Assembly (NCBI GenBank): GCA_013399875.1
Contig: VXAZ01006886.1
Span: forward strand, 4,953,272 to 5,017,271
DNA from: Gymnorhina tibicen
Taxonomy: Eukaryota > Chordata > Aves > Passeriformes > Artamidae
Length of the DNA: 64,000 nucleotides
Direction: 5' to 3'
Below are positions 13,301-26,700 of the stretch, in pieces; within the stretch, counting starts at the first letter, position 1, and every line of letters starts with the position of its first letter. Below the pieces are notes generated by a model. The model saw only the letters and a list, made by a program, of their open reading frames with translations. It made no database searches and was not told the origin of the DNA. The translations under genes were made by a program, and so were the position numbers.

Positions 13301-16300
13301 CCTTCCATCCTCCCTTTGAGGAATGAACATTCATTTACTCAGCCCTCAGGTGACCTCTCTCCTTAGAACTGCACTTAAAATAATCTAAACCACCATTTTG
13401 GTAATTATATGCCTTTAAATTTAATTGATCTTTGAAAGATGGTTCCTCTTGTGCTGAAAAAGAAAGTCCAGAGTGTTCACCTAGTTCAAGGAGAACGTTT
13501 GGACATGCAGCTCTAAGCTGTCACTTAAGTTTTCACAGCAGAGAACACAGTAGATACTGAATGGGTTACTATCCACAGTCCTGTCATTAATGCATATTTA
13601 CAACCTCATTAGCAGAGCCAAGCACCTTGTGTATTGGATACTTCACAAACACTCATTCAAATCGGTGCCCATATGAGGGATGGTCCATATAGGTATTTCA
13701 GGCTATGAATGTGTAAGTTTCAGCTGCAACTGCTTCTATTGCCACCTATGACCTGTGGGGCTTTTTTAAAAATTCTGCATTACTTACAGCAAATACAATT
13801 ATTTTAGCCTTCCTGGATGACTCCTGACATTTCTAGGATGATTCTTACACTGTGATAACACAGTTCAGCATAAATCCTTGTAAACACAGTTGTAGAAATA
13901 CTGCATTTATTTCAGCTGGTATGAAAAAAGTGGTTTCTTTGCTTCAGGGCAGTAGCTAACAGCTTTAGAGCCTGAGTGATCAGAATGCCCAGAAACTTGA
14001 TCTTACCCCTAATATTAACCACATAAGTGGAACCAAAGAGGAAGGAGAAAGGTAGCAGATCTGCTGCCATCCTCTTTAGATACCTTTCAATATTAAAATG
14101 ACTTTACACAGATGACATGAGAAGAACCTACTGCAAGGAAGAACCTATGTGTGCATTTTTTTCCTCTTGCTTTAAATTCAGGTCAGATCATCTGATAAAC
14201 ATTATGTAAACAGAAAAGGTGAGAAACCCATAAGTTGGAAACAAGAAAGGGTTTCAAGAGGTTCCATGTAGCAATTATAAAAATATGTGCTTTTAACTAA
14301 AGAGATTTTCTGAAAAGGAAGAACTTGATCACATTTAAGATACAAAGCAGGAAACTGATTAAGATTTGATATTTACTTCCTTAGCCCAAGGTCACCAATT
14401 AGATTAAACAACAATGAAGAAAAGAAAAAAGGGAAATTAAACAGAGCTATGAAAGAGGAAAAAGTTATAAAATGTAGAAATATGCAAATAGGTTACTGAA
14501 AGATATATTTGGATAGCATTAAAACTTAGAGCCAAGAATTCAGAAGTCTGAAAATATGCAGACTGAGTTACAACTACAAGTTATCCCTTGTCTATTTGTA
14601 CTCAACAAGCTAGTCCATAATTAAATAATTTAATAAAGTTTAGGGTTTTTCCCCCCCTTACGGAGTGAACAATAGATATGAGTCTTAGACACTGTTCCAC
14701 CCTAGTTTTCCATGACTCTGATCTTACTTAACAGTAACTACACTCAGCTCCATCCCTTTCAAAACACAAATTCTCCCTAACTTAGCACTTTGCTAATCAG
14801 GGTAGGTAGGATGTCTTGGTTTTTTCTGTATCACTGGGCAATGGTTTGCTGTACAGAGAACACAAACTGTCTGCAACTCAACTTATGCAACAGGCAGTCA
14901 AAACCACCACAGCTTCTGTGTTCATAATCAATAGAAATTGAATTCAGGGTTTTCTGCTGCTATGCTGAACAGGGCATTAAACTCCAGGCAGTGGAGTGGG
15001 GTTTCTCATTCACTTCCAGTAAGGAATACTTTGAAGAAGGGAACATTTACCTAGTGTGTCAGGAAAGCATGAACCTCAAAGTCATTTCAACCATCCTCCA
15101 CCATTAGAAATTAGATATTCAGCATCTTCCAGAAGGAAGATTTCTAACATTAGTTACACAGGTTAGAGAACAGAAGACATACACTTGTTTCCATTCATAA
15201 ATTGAGACGCAATCAGCACAAAAACCCTCAAATACACAAGAATACAGCATTTATCAACCTAAAAAGAATACTACTGTTCTATTTTGTTGCAAACCAATTA
15301 CCCTTGAATTTCCATCTGCACTTTTAAGAAAGATTAAAACATGCTTATGAGAAGACTGGGAAGAGGTACAGTTGGAAATGGGATTACGCATGGATGAAGA
15401 GATGCAGTTTTCACACTGATACTTAGTAAGGCTTCCCAGATTTTTGTACAATGACAATTGTCCTCTACTTAAAGAGGTTCTGCACCTAAACAAAGAGCAC
15501 TCACCCTAACTTATTTACCTTATTCTCATATCCCTTGTTTAAACCACAGCTCTTCAAAGCAAAGGCTGTAATGCATCCCTGTGACACTGAAATTTGAACT
15601 GTAATTCAACTTGAAGTCAAGGTATTATAGCCAAACAAGTTAATGTCTCCTACCTTGCACAGATGGAACAGCACAGTAAATCTCACTCTTGTTTGTACCA
15701 GAAAGAAGGGAAACTAGAAAGATGGCAAATCTTTGGCTTATTAAAAAGACGTTGAGAAGGGAACTAATAAAACCTTGTCATGCCTTTCAACAATATGGAA
15801 GTAAAAATAGTTTTAATAGCTAACAGACAGTGTTCAGGAAGATTGCCAGCACAGGTATTTAATCTTCTCTATAACTGTTTTACTAAATTACTGAGTGATC
15901 ATGTGAGCCTTACCTCACAAATCAGGGTCACTTATAGAAAAGGAAGAAATAATGAATTAAAAGCAGATAACTTATGATGCCTCCTCTATTGATTCTTCCA
16001 GCACCTCGAGACTGACAACTTCAACAGTGCCTGGATCATGAGGCCATGAATCAGTCTCAGAGTAATTAAGGGATGTTTACCATCCATGACCATATATGTC
16101 CATCAGATTCCACTCACAATTTTTAATACTGTATTAACTCTTTACAAGCAGTTGATTTAATCTGTATGAATCAGGGGGACACAAAAATAAAATCCCTGAT
16201 CAGTATTCTTCAGGAGAGTTAAAAAAACTCTTAGCCAAAGTAAATTGTTTGGCAACTGAGTCACAATCCCTCTTCAAAACAGATTGTCTAGAAACCTTAG

Positions 16301-16693
16301 GACAACGTATTCCCCAGATGAAAACGTCACCCTATTAGTAAATGAAAAGGAGCCACCTTCCTACAATAAAATATACATTTAAATTATGTAAGAAATTTTC
16401 ATAATATTTGATACCAAAATACAGAAGCTCCTACTATCAGAAGAACATTCCTTTTGTTTCATGCAAAGTACAGTACACACCAAGAAATTCATTTTTAAGA
16501 GGACTGCATACAGAAATAACTTCTGAAGTGCCTGCCATCTCAGCAGGCAGGTAGGAGACTGGAGTATTTTGGTTTGAGTTGGCAATTGTGAGGTGCATGT
16601 GTGTTCAAGAACTCATGTCGAAATGAGACATCTAACCCCGGTTTATATTCCAAACAGCCAGTGTTCAAGTGCCACCATTTATCTCTCCAAGCT
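10327..16693. other. Non-coding AT-rich unique sequence
   Basis: Nothing supportable beyond homopolymers, such as the A-run near 11,894-11,906. No open frame shows coding-like features or a recognisable family. It is interpreted as intronic or intergenic DNA. Confidence 0.65.
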
Positions 16694-16830
16694 TTTCATA
16701 CAGGCACTTCTTGAGCCTGGACTTGTACAACATCAAGTGTTTTATACTCACAGGTACAGTGTTCAAGCCTTGATTTATATCTCAGTATCTTATACTCCCT
16801 GGTTCACTACTCAAGCCTTGATTTATAGCT
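16694..16830. repeat. 48-bp tandem repeat, about 2.5 copies
   Basis: TTCAAGCCTTGATTTATA at 16,762-16,779 recurs with one mismatch at 16,810-16,827. The flanking TTATACTC recurs at 16,742 and 16,790. Both give a period of 48. A more degenerate partial copy precedes them, so the left edge is approximate. The period is a multiple of three and keeps a short plus-strand frame open, but that frame matches no known family. Confidence 0.8.
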
Positions 16831-19638
16831 GGGTTGAGGGAATCAATTCAGATAAAATACTATTCGGCCAAACCTTCACCTTTTCTGTGAGCCAGTACAA
16901 AGACTAATCTTTACTATATCGTCTCAGAAAGCTATGCCCAACTTTTTGCTCCACTTTTGTGGAAGCTATTTCGTTCAGCAAAATCCCAGTTTTTCTCTAG
17001 TCTCCTCTCAAGAATCTCCACAAAAGAGTTGATTCAGCTCCTTAAAGTTTCAGCAAGTTCACTGAACATAGGTTGTTTGCTTTCTTCTTCTCACACAAAG
17101 GAGATCAGCAAATAAAGTGTCATCTCTGCAATTCCCTATTTCTTTGGGCTGTCATAAGAAACATAATTATAGACAATGTCTTCCAACACCAATAGTTACA
17201 GCTATCTTATGGTAAGACCATCTGGGTTTGCAAGAAAAGCTCAAAGCTTTGGAACATTATGGTATTTAAATAAAATTAAAAACCTGAATGTAGAAGTTAA
17301 TTATACTTGTCATTAAGCCTTTGAATCAGAAATTTTACTCTCAGCCACAAGGAAAGAATCAGATAAAACCACAAAAAGTTGTGACCCAGATTTATTGCAT
17401 TTGTCTAACCATGAAACCGTAACCATATAACCATTAGACCTAGAAGGAATTAATTTTGATTACCAGGAGAGCATTGGCACAGATACCAAAACCCTCACAG
17501 CCCCATGGCCACACACACAACCTATACTTACTTCCAGCACAGTTTCTCACTTCAAAACTCAGGTAAGGCAGGCTTCTAAGGGTGTGCAGTAGGAACTTGA
17601 AAATATAAAATGGTCAAGAATTTAGTTTCACCAGAAACTAGCTTTTACTTACAGAAACTGCTAATCTGAAGCCTCCAAATGCTTATTTTAAATGATGGGG
17701 TACTGAAGGGAGTGGTGTTAACCAACAAGTCCGATTGTTTTGTCAGCTTTTTTAAAACATTCTTCTCCGGATAGAGAGCCTTTGCTGAAGAGATTCTCAC
17801 TGCAGTAAGACGATTACAACATCCTGAAACCTTGACACTACTTTTGCCCTTTTTTTTGCTTTAAGTAAAAAAAGCAGTTCCATATCCTGAGCACAGCCTC
17901 ATTTAAAGAAAACGAGGACAAAGAAAATTAACTCCTGGAAAAATAAAGAGGGACTTGAGTCTGAAAAGAGCAAGGTCTAGCACAAACTTCCCTAGCTCTA
18001 AAATACAGCATAAAACCATCCCAGCAATCCTGAAACAGAAGTGCAGATATGCCTCTTTGGTCTTTCAGTTTTTCAGGAAAACTTGTCTTACACAACCATT
18101 CCATGTCAGCTCCTCATTGCTGACTTCTATTCCCATTGGGGAATTTCAGTCTGACAAAAGAGGAAAGGTCACCAAGAGATTATGTTCCTGCAAGCCTCAA
18201 GCCTCATGTACATAAGTAGCAATAGGGCAGATATTCCTGCTGAAGGAAAATGTGCAGCCTCAGCCAGCTCTTTACTCTCCACCAAATGTCTATTTCAGGA
18301 CAAAAAAAAAAAACCAAGCAGGTTTTTCATTAAGCAGGATACAATCATGAGAACAAAGCCACAGGAAAGATTTCACCAGACCTGCTCTTCAGAGAAGTGC
18401 TTAAACAAAAGAGGTCTTAAATGAACTCCAGAAGACTGGGCAGTGGGGTGAAAGGTGTGGTGCCCATGAGTAAGTCAGAGGAATTTTCTTCCAAGTACTA
18501 TTTCCACACAAAGCACCAAATTGACTCAACGTTGGTGCAACTGAGACATTAGAAGCCATCTTACACTAAATGGCCCCACCAAAACATACACTTTATCTCA
18601 GACCTGCCTTCAGAGCCTTCCATCCCTGTCCTTTCCCATGCATTACATATCGAAACAGAATTGCACTCCTCTGTACCAGAAAGGGAAGAATGACGGCAGA
18701 GACACTGACTGTGTTGCCTAAGTCACAAGAGATTGATAGCCTGGGACATGAACTATGCCCTCATAAATCCCAATACAAAATCTTAACTATAAGGCCATTT
18801 TATTGCCATTCTGATTTCTCTCTAGCAGCTTAGTTCTCCAATTATAAAAGCACCTTTCATGTTACAGCCTCCTCATCATTTTCTCCTCAAAGTGCTTCTG
18901 AAGTTATTTAAGCCTATATTCCATAAAAAAACCTCTGAATGAAATTCAGGTTATCACCATAGAATAGCACTCCACTCAGACAGCACTGTTTCCTCCAAGG
19001 TAATTTTCATACTTTAATTATCTCATTGCTTGAATCATCTTCCATAAGAAGCCCACAACAGAAGCAACTCAAAGCAGTGCACTTAAATAAAATAGAGAAT
19101 AACACAAACTGTACTCACAGGAGTGTCCTTCACAAAACCTCGTTTACACAGACTCAAAGGATGAAAACCCCAAAATTTTACTTTTGTCTTCCCTAGTCGT
19201 GTTACCTCCTTTTAGACATAAACTGTTCATAATAACACATTTGCAAGATCCCTGAAGGCCATTTTATCTCAGTTTAAACATCTTAAAATACTTTCACTTA
19301 CTGAAAGTTCTCAAAGTTGCACTTTGTTGGGGACAATTGTTGCAAAATGTATGGTCTGTTGTGCTTGCACGTTCTTCTTCTTGGAGCATACATTAACAGG
19401 GCCAGAGAAGGACACCACATACTAAGAACACAAGCCTGGAGTTAGACAGTCTACATGGGAAAATAAAAATAGCTGAAAATCTGCTTTCAGGTAGTTGACT
19501 GTCACTGACTGAAGGTAACTTGCAAGTTGATGCAGAGATACAGCAGCAAATAGAAAGGAAACAAGTACATAATCTTCTAGCTGGTCTGTTTCAACTGCCA
19601 GGTAATTAATAAGTAAAAGGAGAGTATAAGCCTAATCC
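16831..19638. other. Non-coding unique sequence
   Basis: No supported gene or element. A hand count over 18,541-18,900 gives G 53 and C 99, a strong C excess on the plus strand. The stretch ends at the target-site duplication of the following LTR. Confidence 0.65.
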
Positions 19639-19643
19639 CCACT
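19639..19643. repeat. Target-site duplication CCACT (left)
   Basis: CCACT sits immediately before the LTR terminus TGTCTTGGGG. An identical CCACT follows the other terminus at 20,718-20,722. A perfect 5-bp duplication marks integrase-mediated insertion and fixes both LTR boundaries. Confidence 0.9.
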
Positions 19644-20080
19644 TGTCTTGGGGATGGTTTATATCCCACATCCATTTTTGGTTTGTGTCCAGAATGGTCA
19701 CTGCCTCCCCCATCTCCAGGAGTATCATGATGGCGAGGGGCAGCCCGGGATCCTGCGAGGGTTGGGGGGCCAGGGGCTGCTGCTTCCTTCTGGTGGGAGG
19801 AACAAGCCAGGAGCCACGCGGTGCAGGCATCGGACAGGATATCCTGTTGCCCTGTGGTTTTCGCTCATTTCTTTCTTTTCTTTTTCCTTCAGTGCTGTGA
19901 CCAGGGCTTGCCAGCTTGCTCCTGTGGTGCTTGGGAGCCCAGGGCCGGTGCGTGCTGCGCCGGGAGCCAGGAGCCCTCCCTGCTGGGTCGCTCCCTCTGC
20001 GTGGCGGCCCGAGCCCGGGACCAGCCATTGCCGGTGAGCTATTCAGGGGAGCAATCCCATGCCGAGCCCTGCTGTTCTCT

Positions 20081-20174
20081 GCCGCTGCTTCAGGGCTTTT
20101 TGCTGAATTTTAACTCGACACGCCATGTCCACCCAGACCCCTGCGGCTCCTGCCACTGCTTCAGAGTTTTTGCT
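20081..20174 (-). repeat. Internal direct repeat inside LTR copy A (71-bp spacing)
   Basis: GCCGCTGCTTCAGGGCTTTT at 20,081 is repeated as GCCACTGCTTCAGAGTTTTT at 20,152. The LTR at 38,052 has a matching GAAGCAGTGGCAGGA-like segment, but only one such copy was seen there. The pattern suggests a duplication specific to copy A or its subfamily. Confidence 0.8.
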
Positions 20175-20373
20175 ACACTTTGTTTGCCACCCTAGGTGTG
20201 CCCACCTCTGCCAGCTGCTGCTCCGAGGTTCCTGCTACAGTCCATTCAGCTTCCCGAGTGGCACTAAGACCGGCTGCTCCCCACGAGTTTTGCAAAACGG
20301 CGACACGTCCTCTCTCTGTCCCCTCACCCGAGCCGCCATTGCCGTGTGGGGAGAGGCGGCCGAGCTCACGCCA

Positions 20374-20389
20374 CAGCGCCCCCTGCAGG
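20374..20389 (-). promoter_or_regulatory. CTCF-like motif in LTR copy A
   Basis: On the minus strand this reads CCTGCAGGGGGCGCTG. It fits the known CTCF core (CCASYAG-RKGGCR) except for T in place of the first A. The equivalent box lies at 38,401-38,414 in the related LTR. The motif match is seen; binding is inference. Confidence 0.5.
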
Positions 20390-20430
20390 CACGGGAATCA
20401 GCACCCCTGCCCTGCCCGGCCGGGAGCCAG

Positions 20431-20446
20431 CAGCGCCCCCTGCCGG
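20431..20446 (-). promoter_or_regulatory. Second CTCF-like motif in LTR copy A
   Basis: On the minus strand this reads CCGGCAGGGGGCGCTG, again one mismatch from the CTCF core. It is 57 bp from the first motif. The equivalent box at 38,343-38,356 in the related LTR has lost one G of the G-run. Confidence 0.5.
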
Positions 20447-20717
20447 CCGTGCCCGGAACTGCCCCGAGGGAAAGCGCCGGCGGCCGGGAGAGGCCGGCGC
20501 TGGGTTCCGGGTCCGTGAGGTGTTGCTGCCACTGCTGTTTGTCTGTCTCGTTATACACATACACACTAGTAAAGAACTGGTATTCCTTTTCCCATATCTT
20601 TGCCTAAAACCCCCATAATTTCAAAGTTATAATAACTTGGAGGGTAAGGGGTCATATTTTCCATTCCAAGGGAGGTTCCCGCCTTCCCTGGCAGGCACCA
20701 TCTTTCAAACCAAGACA

Positions 20718-20722
20718 CCACT
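20718..20722. repeat. Target-site duplication CCACT (right)
   Basis: Identical to CCACT at 19,639-19,643, directly after the terminus CCAAGACA. Confidence 0.9.
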
Positions 20723-23700
20723 ACCCTTCATAATTGATATAGTGCAATATGAAAATGGGCATACCCTGTTTTTAGCAGTAACCTAGAGACTCACAGCATG
20801 TTAAAAGTACTACAGAATACAGATGCTGAAGATCACACCCACTAGCTTTTAGAACTATTTTCTGTAAGACATAACTGTTGTAGGCCAGAACCTCTCTGCC
20901 TTCACATATCTACACATTTTCCACAGAGCTGCATGCACCTGCCAGACAGCACATTCTGCATCCTCCACCACTAGTACATTGGTCACCTCTTGCTACCCCA
21001 TTCCACCCTTCTCTACCATTTTGAAAGTCTAGTTCCATTTATGTAAGACCTTAATGCCCTACAGTACAAGTGACATGGTGGCTTCCAGGCCAGTATGGGG
21101 GGAATGGAACTGGGAATCTGGAAATTCAAAAGCCTGATTTACTACAATATCTGCAAAGATCTAACTAAGCGCCAAGTTGTATAGTGGAACTGCCAAGGTG
21201 CTCTGTGTCTAGGGTGCAGCAGGGACCTTCTGCAATTTCAACATCCCAGATGCGAAACTGGTTACGTACGGAGACCTGCAAAATACTTCTAAATGCAGTT
21301 TGCTAAGTCCAGTGCTTCTCTTCCCTAGAGGCAGATGTGCAGCTGCAGGGAAATGCACAGCTGTCACTGTCACTGGCTTCAGCAGGGCTAGGACACTGCA
21401 GCAGCTGCTGCTGCAGGGGGAGGAATAGGGGGACAAAAGACCAAGGTGGCATCCACAGGGAGACTGGATCGTTCTTCTCCCACTCACACCACAAGCACGT
21501 TTCAAAGCTCCCTGAGCATATGGCTGTCTTCAGGAGCTTATTTAACTGCTTCAAGTGAGAGTGCCAGAGGTGATCTTCGTATCTGACAGGTAACTACATT
21601 ACATTTCTCTCTGATGCTGCAGTTTACCACCAGGTAGAAAAGGGCTCAGCCAAAGACTTCTGACCAGTGCCTCTGACAATGCAATGCACTCGAGGGCTGG
21701 AACCTGGCAGTTGTATGGCACAGAGACACATACAAAAGTATGAGTAACAGTCATGGTTTTTCAGAACTGCACAGAATGCCTAGATTTTCTAGATTCTAGA
21801 TATTTTGACACATTTTTGCTATAGACCATTCCAAAATTCCAGAGACCAAGCAGTCAACAGGTCATTAGATCTACAGAAAGGACTGAACCTTGCTGACACC
21901 AATTTTAATGTTAGTAAAGTGTCCTCAACTTCCCTGCCATATAAGTAGGAAAATTTACTATATAGTATTCTATAAAATATTTTAGGTGGAACAACTCATT
22001 TTCTAAGCACTCAACAGAAGCAGAGGCATGAAGGAATACACAGAATTCAATATCAAGAAAATTAATAACCTAAATTTTTTTTTTTTACTTTGATGTTAGC
22101 AAACAGACCATTTACACTTTGCTTTGCACATAGATCTCTGAGAACAATGATTTTCACGACAATGAATAAACACATCTGCAAAACAAACTGAAAACTGAAG
22201 ATAAAAAAAACATACCATCAGAGAAATAAAATACTGTAGTGCATGATTTAACAGCAGGAAACTATTTCACCCTGTGGTTTGTCTTTAGTTTTTCTGTATA
22301 AATTGACCAGATACTAAAACATCAGAAAGCAAGCCCCAGGGCCAAAAATTTCCAGATCAAAGATGCAATGGAATACTCCAGGGATCCCATCTTGCTAGGA
22401 ACAAGGGAATTTGAAAGGGCAGCTAATAGCATAGGTTTAAAGAGGCTGATAGCTGAATATTTATCTATATGAAAGCATGAAGTGAATCAACTTTGGCTGC
22501 AGCCTGTTTGTACCATACCAGAAGTGCAAGGCAATAGTGATAACCTCTTTACAAAGCTGAACCCAAGAAACTGTTTAGCCCACTTGGCATATTTAGGTTG
22601 TTTACAGAACACCTGATTATGCATGGTGCAAGTGATAGAAGCTAGACTTGTGTATGTGTGCATGGGGAAAAATATTGTACAAACTGGTCCAACACTGAAA
22701 AAACAAGGCTTGTATAGATTCACATCCATATATTCTCCCACCTGCACCAAACTTCATCTTGAAACTTTCTGCTCCTCTTCTAGTCTAGGGGAGAAGCCAG
22801 TAACAACACACAGATGTCACCATGAAGAAGTAACAGGTTTCAACTCCAATCTTAGTGTCCCTCTGCTGTCTTAGATCAGTCCTAGATCATGCCCCATATT
22901 TCAACAGCAGCTATTTCTTCTCATACATTCATTAGAGCCCCTTCCAAAACAATCCCCGTGAATACTGTTCAAGCTATTGTTCAACAGGCAGCTTCTAATT
23001 AACCCTTAACCTTCATCAAGCTAAGGAAGCATTTTTTCTGAACCAGAGCCCAGCCTCCCTGGTGTGTCTCTGCAACCAGCATGTTAATGCACACCACTGT
23101 ACAGCCACTGTGCTTCCTGGGGGCTCAGTTCACCTAGCTCATCTACATCAGCTTTTCTGCTGCAGGAACCTCTTACAGAAAAAGGCAGAGTAGAATGTAA
23201 TGGCAAACTTCAGTCTCACTTGTTTCTTAGTCTTTCTGTAGAAGACTCCCTCTAATACACAGCTCATGCAATGCATGGATTGAGAGCCAAGTATCCAAGT
23301 CACAGCCAAAGCAGGCTGGTTGGCAAATCACATTTGGCAAGCCAGCAAGACACGGAGGTACAAGCCCTTGCCACACCAGGTTCCCTATGCTACGTGCCTA
23401 TCATAGCCCAAACTGCCAGCACTAATAGCTAAAGCAACCTAACATTTTCTGTGTTTAAGACCTCATATAATCACTTTCCCCTGTCCCAAATAATTTTGGA
23501 TGACATTTCCCGTAAAGACTGTCTCAGACTTGGGATTTTTCTTCCAGCCATGCAGAAAGAGTTTATTTGCTCAATGCAAAAACACTGTTTTGTCAACATT
23601 TTTAAACAACTGTTAAGTCTAAAAGCTTTTATATCCATCTGCTTTTGAGCACAGACTGAAAATTATCAAGCTGTCAGAAATGTTTCTTATTTAGCCCTAT

Positions 23701-26700
23701 AAAATCTTTCAAATTTGGCAGTGTTAAGCCTCTATAAAGCTGCAGCTTGCCCATGCTCCGAACTGACAGGTTAGAATCTGGCAGCTCAAGTTCCTGAAGT
23801 TACCATCTGCCCTGATCATTCTACAATCCAAGACTGAGTAGCACTTCCTTCACAGTTGCTGCTTTCAGTGCCTATCAAGCTGGACAAAGGAAAGCAGACT
23901 GGATTCATGTATTTTTATACTCATATCAAAGTTCTGGCTGTTTCTGCACAGGAGAAAAAGTGCAAGTCATTTCAAAAACAGACTTCATGAGCCGTAAATC
24001 AGAGTCCGAGTGCAAAGCTGACTTTCTCAATCACATCTTCCTATTCCTTTGTACATTCAAATAGCTTGAAATTCCTCCAAGGACCAGCTGTTACTTGCAA
24101 ATTCACTGTTACTTGTTCTCCTGCTCTTATGGAATGGACACTGACTTCCAAGGCTGTAAGTCAGCAAGTAAATTCTAACATAGCTATTTTAAGTGTTCTT
24201 GGTACACAGATGCCAGAGCTTTGAAAGCATGGTAAGAGTTCTACAACAAAAGGAGCAACAGTCAGTCTTTTTATTTCCATGCATGCAATTAAACCCAGTT
24301 ACATGCACACATAGTTTCATGCACAGAATTACTGATGAAAATAACACTCATTCCTATCTACACAATTGTTTTAATTGACTCTTGTCAGTTTATGTTTGCA
24401 TTGTTCAGCAAGTCTGATGGCTGAGTATCAGTTTAAAATAACAATCTATATCATTTGTACCTATCTTTACTGGAGAGAAAAGGAAGATACAGGCCAGATA
24501 TTCAAACTCCTGTACTTAACAGGAGTTAGGGAACTATTACTTGCTAGTTATTCACCTGACCTCAAACGTGAAAGTGTGAAACTTTCTGCTTCATGGAAAG
24601 ATGGAGTATTGTGCTGGCCAATGACTACAAACAACATTCATATTGCATATATGTAACACGAAGGAAAAAATATCAACCTATATCCATCATGATTCAGCAT
24701 TAGGCACTGTGAGAATTCTCAGCAAAACAGGTTCCCCCAGAGCAAGGCTCCATTACCTGCAACCAGCAGAGCTGTAAATAGCACAAACTGCTTCCAGCAC
24801 AAGAGACTAAAATATCCAGAGAGTCAGCAGTTGAGTTAGCAAACACTTCACCACCATCCCTCTTCCTCGGGGGCTCTCTGATCACTTGCTCAGGAAGAGC
24901 CCAGCCGCTTCAGGAGCAGGACCTGTGGGCAAGCCAAGGGGAGAACCCAAGCAGCCATCAGACCTCTCCTTTCTCCCAGAGCTGTTTTGTGTTCAAGACT
25001 TACTACACTGTGGTGTGACCAGATAGCTTCACTTCTAGGTTCAGTAAACTCAGTAACAGGTTGGGGTTTTTTCCCCCCTCCAAACTTTCAACACGGTGTT
25101 TAGGATGAATAATTTGCAAGTTCCTTCTTGTTTAATCACATATACTGACAAAATTAGCAAGGTCTCATTGTGTAAAATGAAATACAGCACTTCACCATTC
25201 CAGAGCAAGTCTTCAGAAAATGCAGTATTTAAAGAGAGTTCAGTTATTTTATTTTAGCTCAAGTCTCAAATGTGTCTTCTTCACACCCTTAATACGGCTA
25301 GTCACATCTTGTCCTCAGACACCTCTAAGAACATGGTTTTCAGTTTCAGAAAGAAAAAGGCAGCAGAGAAGAATAATAAAAAGTACATCTTAATCTACTA
25401 GAAAGAAAGGACAAAACCTAAACTGAAAGCCTGGATTTCAGATGTAGAATCTATTGATTTTTAGTAGAGACTATAAATGAGTGCCCTCATTCCTTTTTAC
25501 TGCTATAGAATTCCCCTATAGTCAATAGTGAATCCAGGTAGAATACACCAAAAAAACCCCCAAAAGTAATTTTTCAAGTCAGCTGTTCCTGTGACTTTAC
25601 TGCTAGGACCTATGCCTTCAGCTCCTTTGAAATGAGAGCTCAATGGTTCCACATCAGCCCCTTCCAGGCAGCAGTTATCTGCCACCATGAAAACATTGCA
25701 CAAAACTGAGCGGAGTTTGAGGAACATCTGCTCATGAAAGAAACATCTATCTCAGCTAATCAAAACGCTTCAATAAAATGTTTCACGGTTATCATCTTTT
25801 GGCTCTGAATAAATGGGATTTTCTATCACACGTCTTCCCTCTCCCACAAGGATTCAGGGACACAAAATGCACATGAAATCTATCCAACCTAAGTCTGGAT
25901 CAGCATCCAGAACTGAAACGTTCTCTTTGCATCATTCTGTGTGTGCTGTAAGATGTGTACTTAGGTCTTGACAAAAGACATAGAGCTTTTAACAACACTT
26001 ACTCATATCTGTTCAGAACAGGAAAGAACTCAGGGAATGTATAAGGTTTAACAGTCAGCATGAAGCATTTTTTGGCCTTTGCTTATGACCAGACCAGGAA
26101 ACAGTTTGAATTCAGTGTTGTCCACTGAAGACAAATTCCCTGTTGTTCTTTTGAATTCAGAAGCTAAATCCATGATCCCATACCCATAATATTTAAAGTT
26201 AATCTAAGATCCCTTCATTCCTTCCCCATGATAATTTACCCAAAAAGTAATCAGAAAGTGTAGATTAAATGCTCCTCCACCACTTAGGGCCATAGTAAAT
26301 CTTCTTGGAAGCTGCAGAAGAATAAACACAAATGCAAGCCCAGATTCCTGCGACATGGCTGGCTGGAGTGCTAGCACTGATGGTAAGAGCAGTTAGTTGA
26401 CCCATACATATGGAGAAGTTTCACACTTCTGATTTGTCTTTTCTGAAAATAAAAAAGTGATAAAAGTCCAAACCCCCGAAATTTTCTGAACATGTCTCAG
26501 CTTGATCATTTCTGGATTGGAGCTCAAGAAATGCCAAGTTTGGCATGGCAACCGACAAGTTCTGCGACCTCTGGCAAGTCAATCCACTTTTACAGCTTTG
26601 TCTCACTCACAGACCTTTTTTTAACTGTTGTGTTCTTGAGACAGAACTTGTCTTTTAATATGCCTGTATACAATGTCCCAATAAAGAAAAGTCAGGCCAT

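Larger units (their letters stand above)
19644..20717 (-). mobile_element. Solo LTR of an endogenous retrovirus, GC-rich bird family (copy A)
   Basis: The 1,074-bp unit has TGTC...GACA ends and is flanked by a perfect 5-bp duplication (CCACT). Read on the minus strand it starts TGTCTTGGTTTGAAAGA at 20,717. Its first part and GC-rich middle align by eye with the LTR at 38,052-39,138 on the plus strand. Shared landmarks are the opening, the TAGTAAAGAACTG-like segment, two AGGGGGCGCT boxes, and a GAAGCAGTGGCAGGA-like segment. No retroviral genes adjoin it, so it is a solo LTR left by LTR-LTR recombination. It is one of only two CpG-rich stretches in the window, and its open frames (up to 160 codons) reflect that composition. 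The 5-bp duplication is typical of ERVL-type and some other ERV families, so the class is not settled. Confidence 0.92.

Noticed and set aside
20300..20540. CpG island suggesting a gene promoter
   Set aside because: The CpG-rich stretch lies wholly inside the LTR, as does the one at 38,280-38,900. No host first exon was seen.
19606..20607. Overlapping frames of 140, 129, 124 and 160 codons
   Set aside because: They overlap on both strands inside a CpG-rich solo LTR, a typical artefact of GC-rich DNA.
24720..24935. Possible minus-strand exon between a CCCACAG acceptor and a CAG/GTAATG donor
   Set aside because: No frame is open across it and nothing else supports it. Such pairs are expected by chance.
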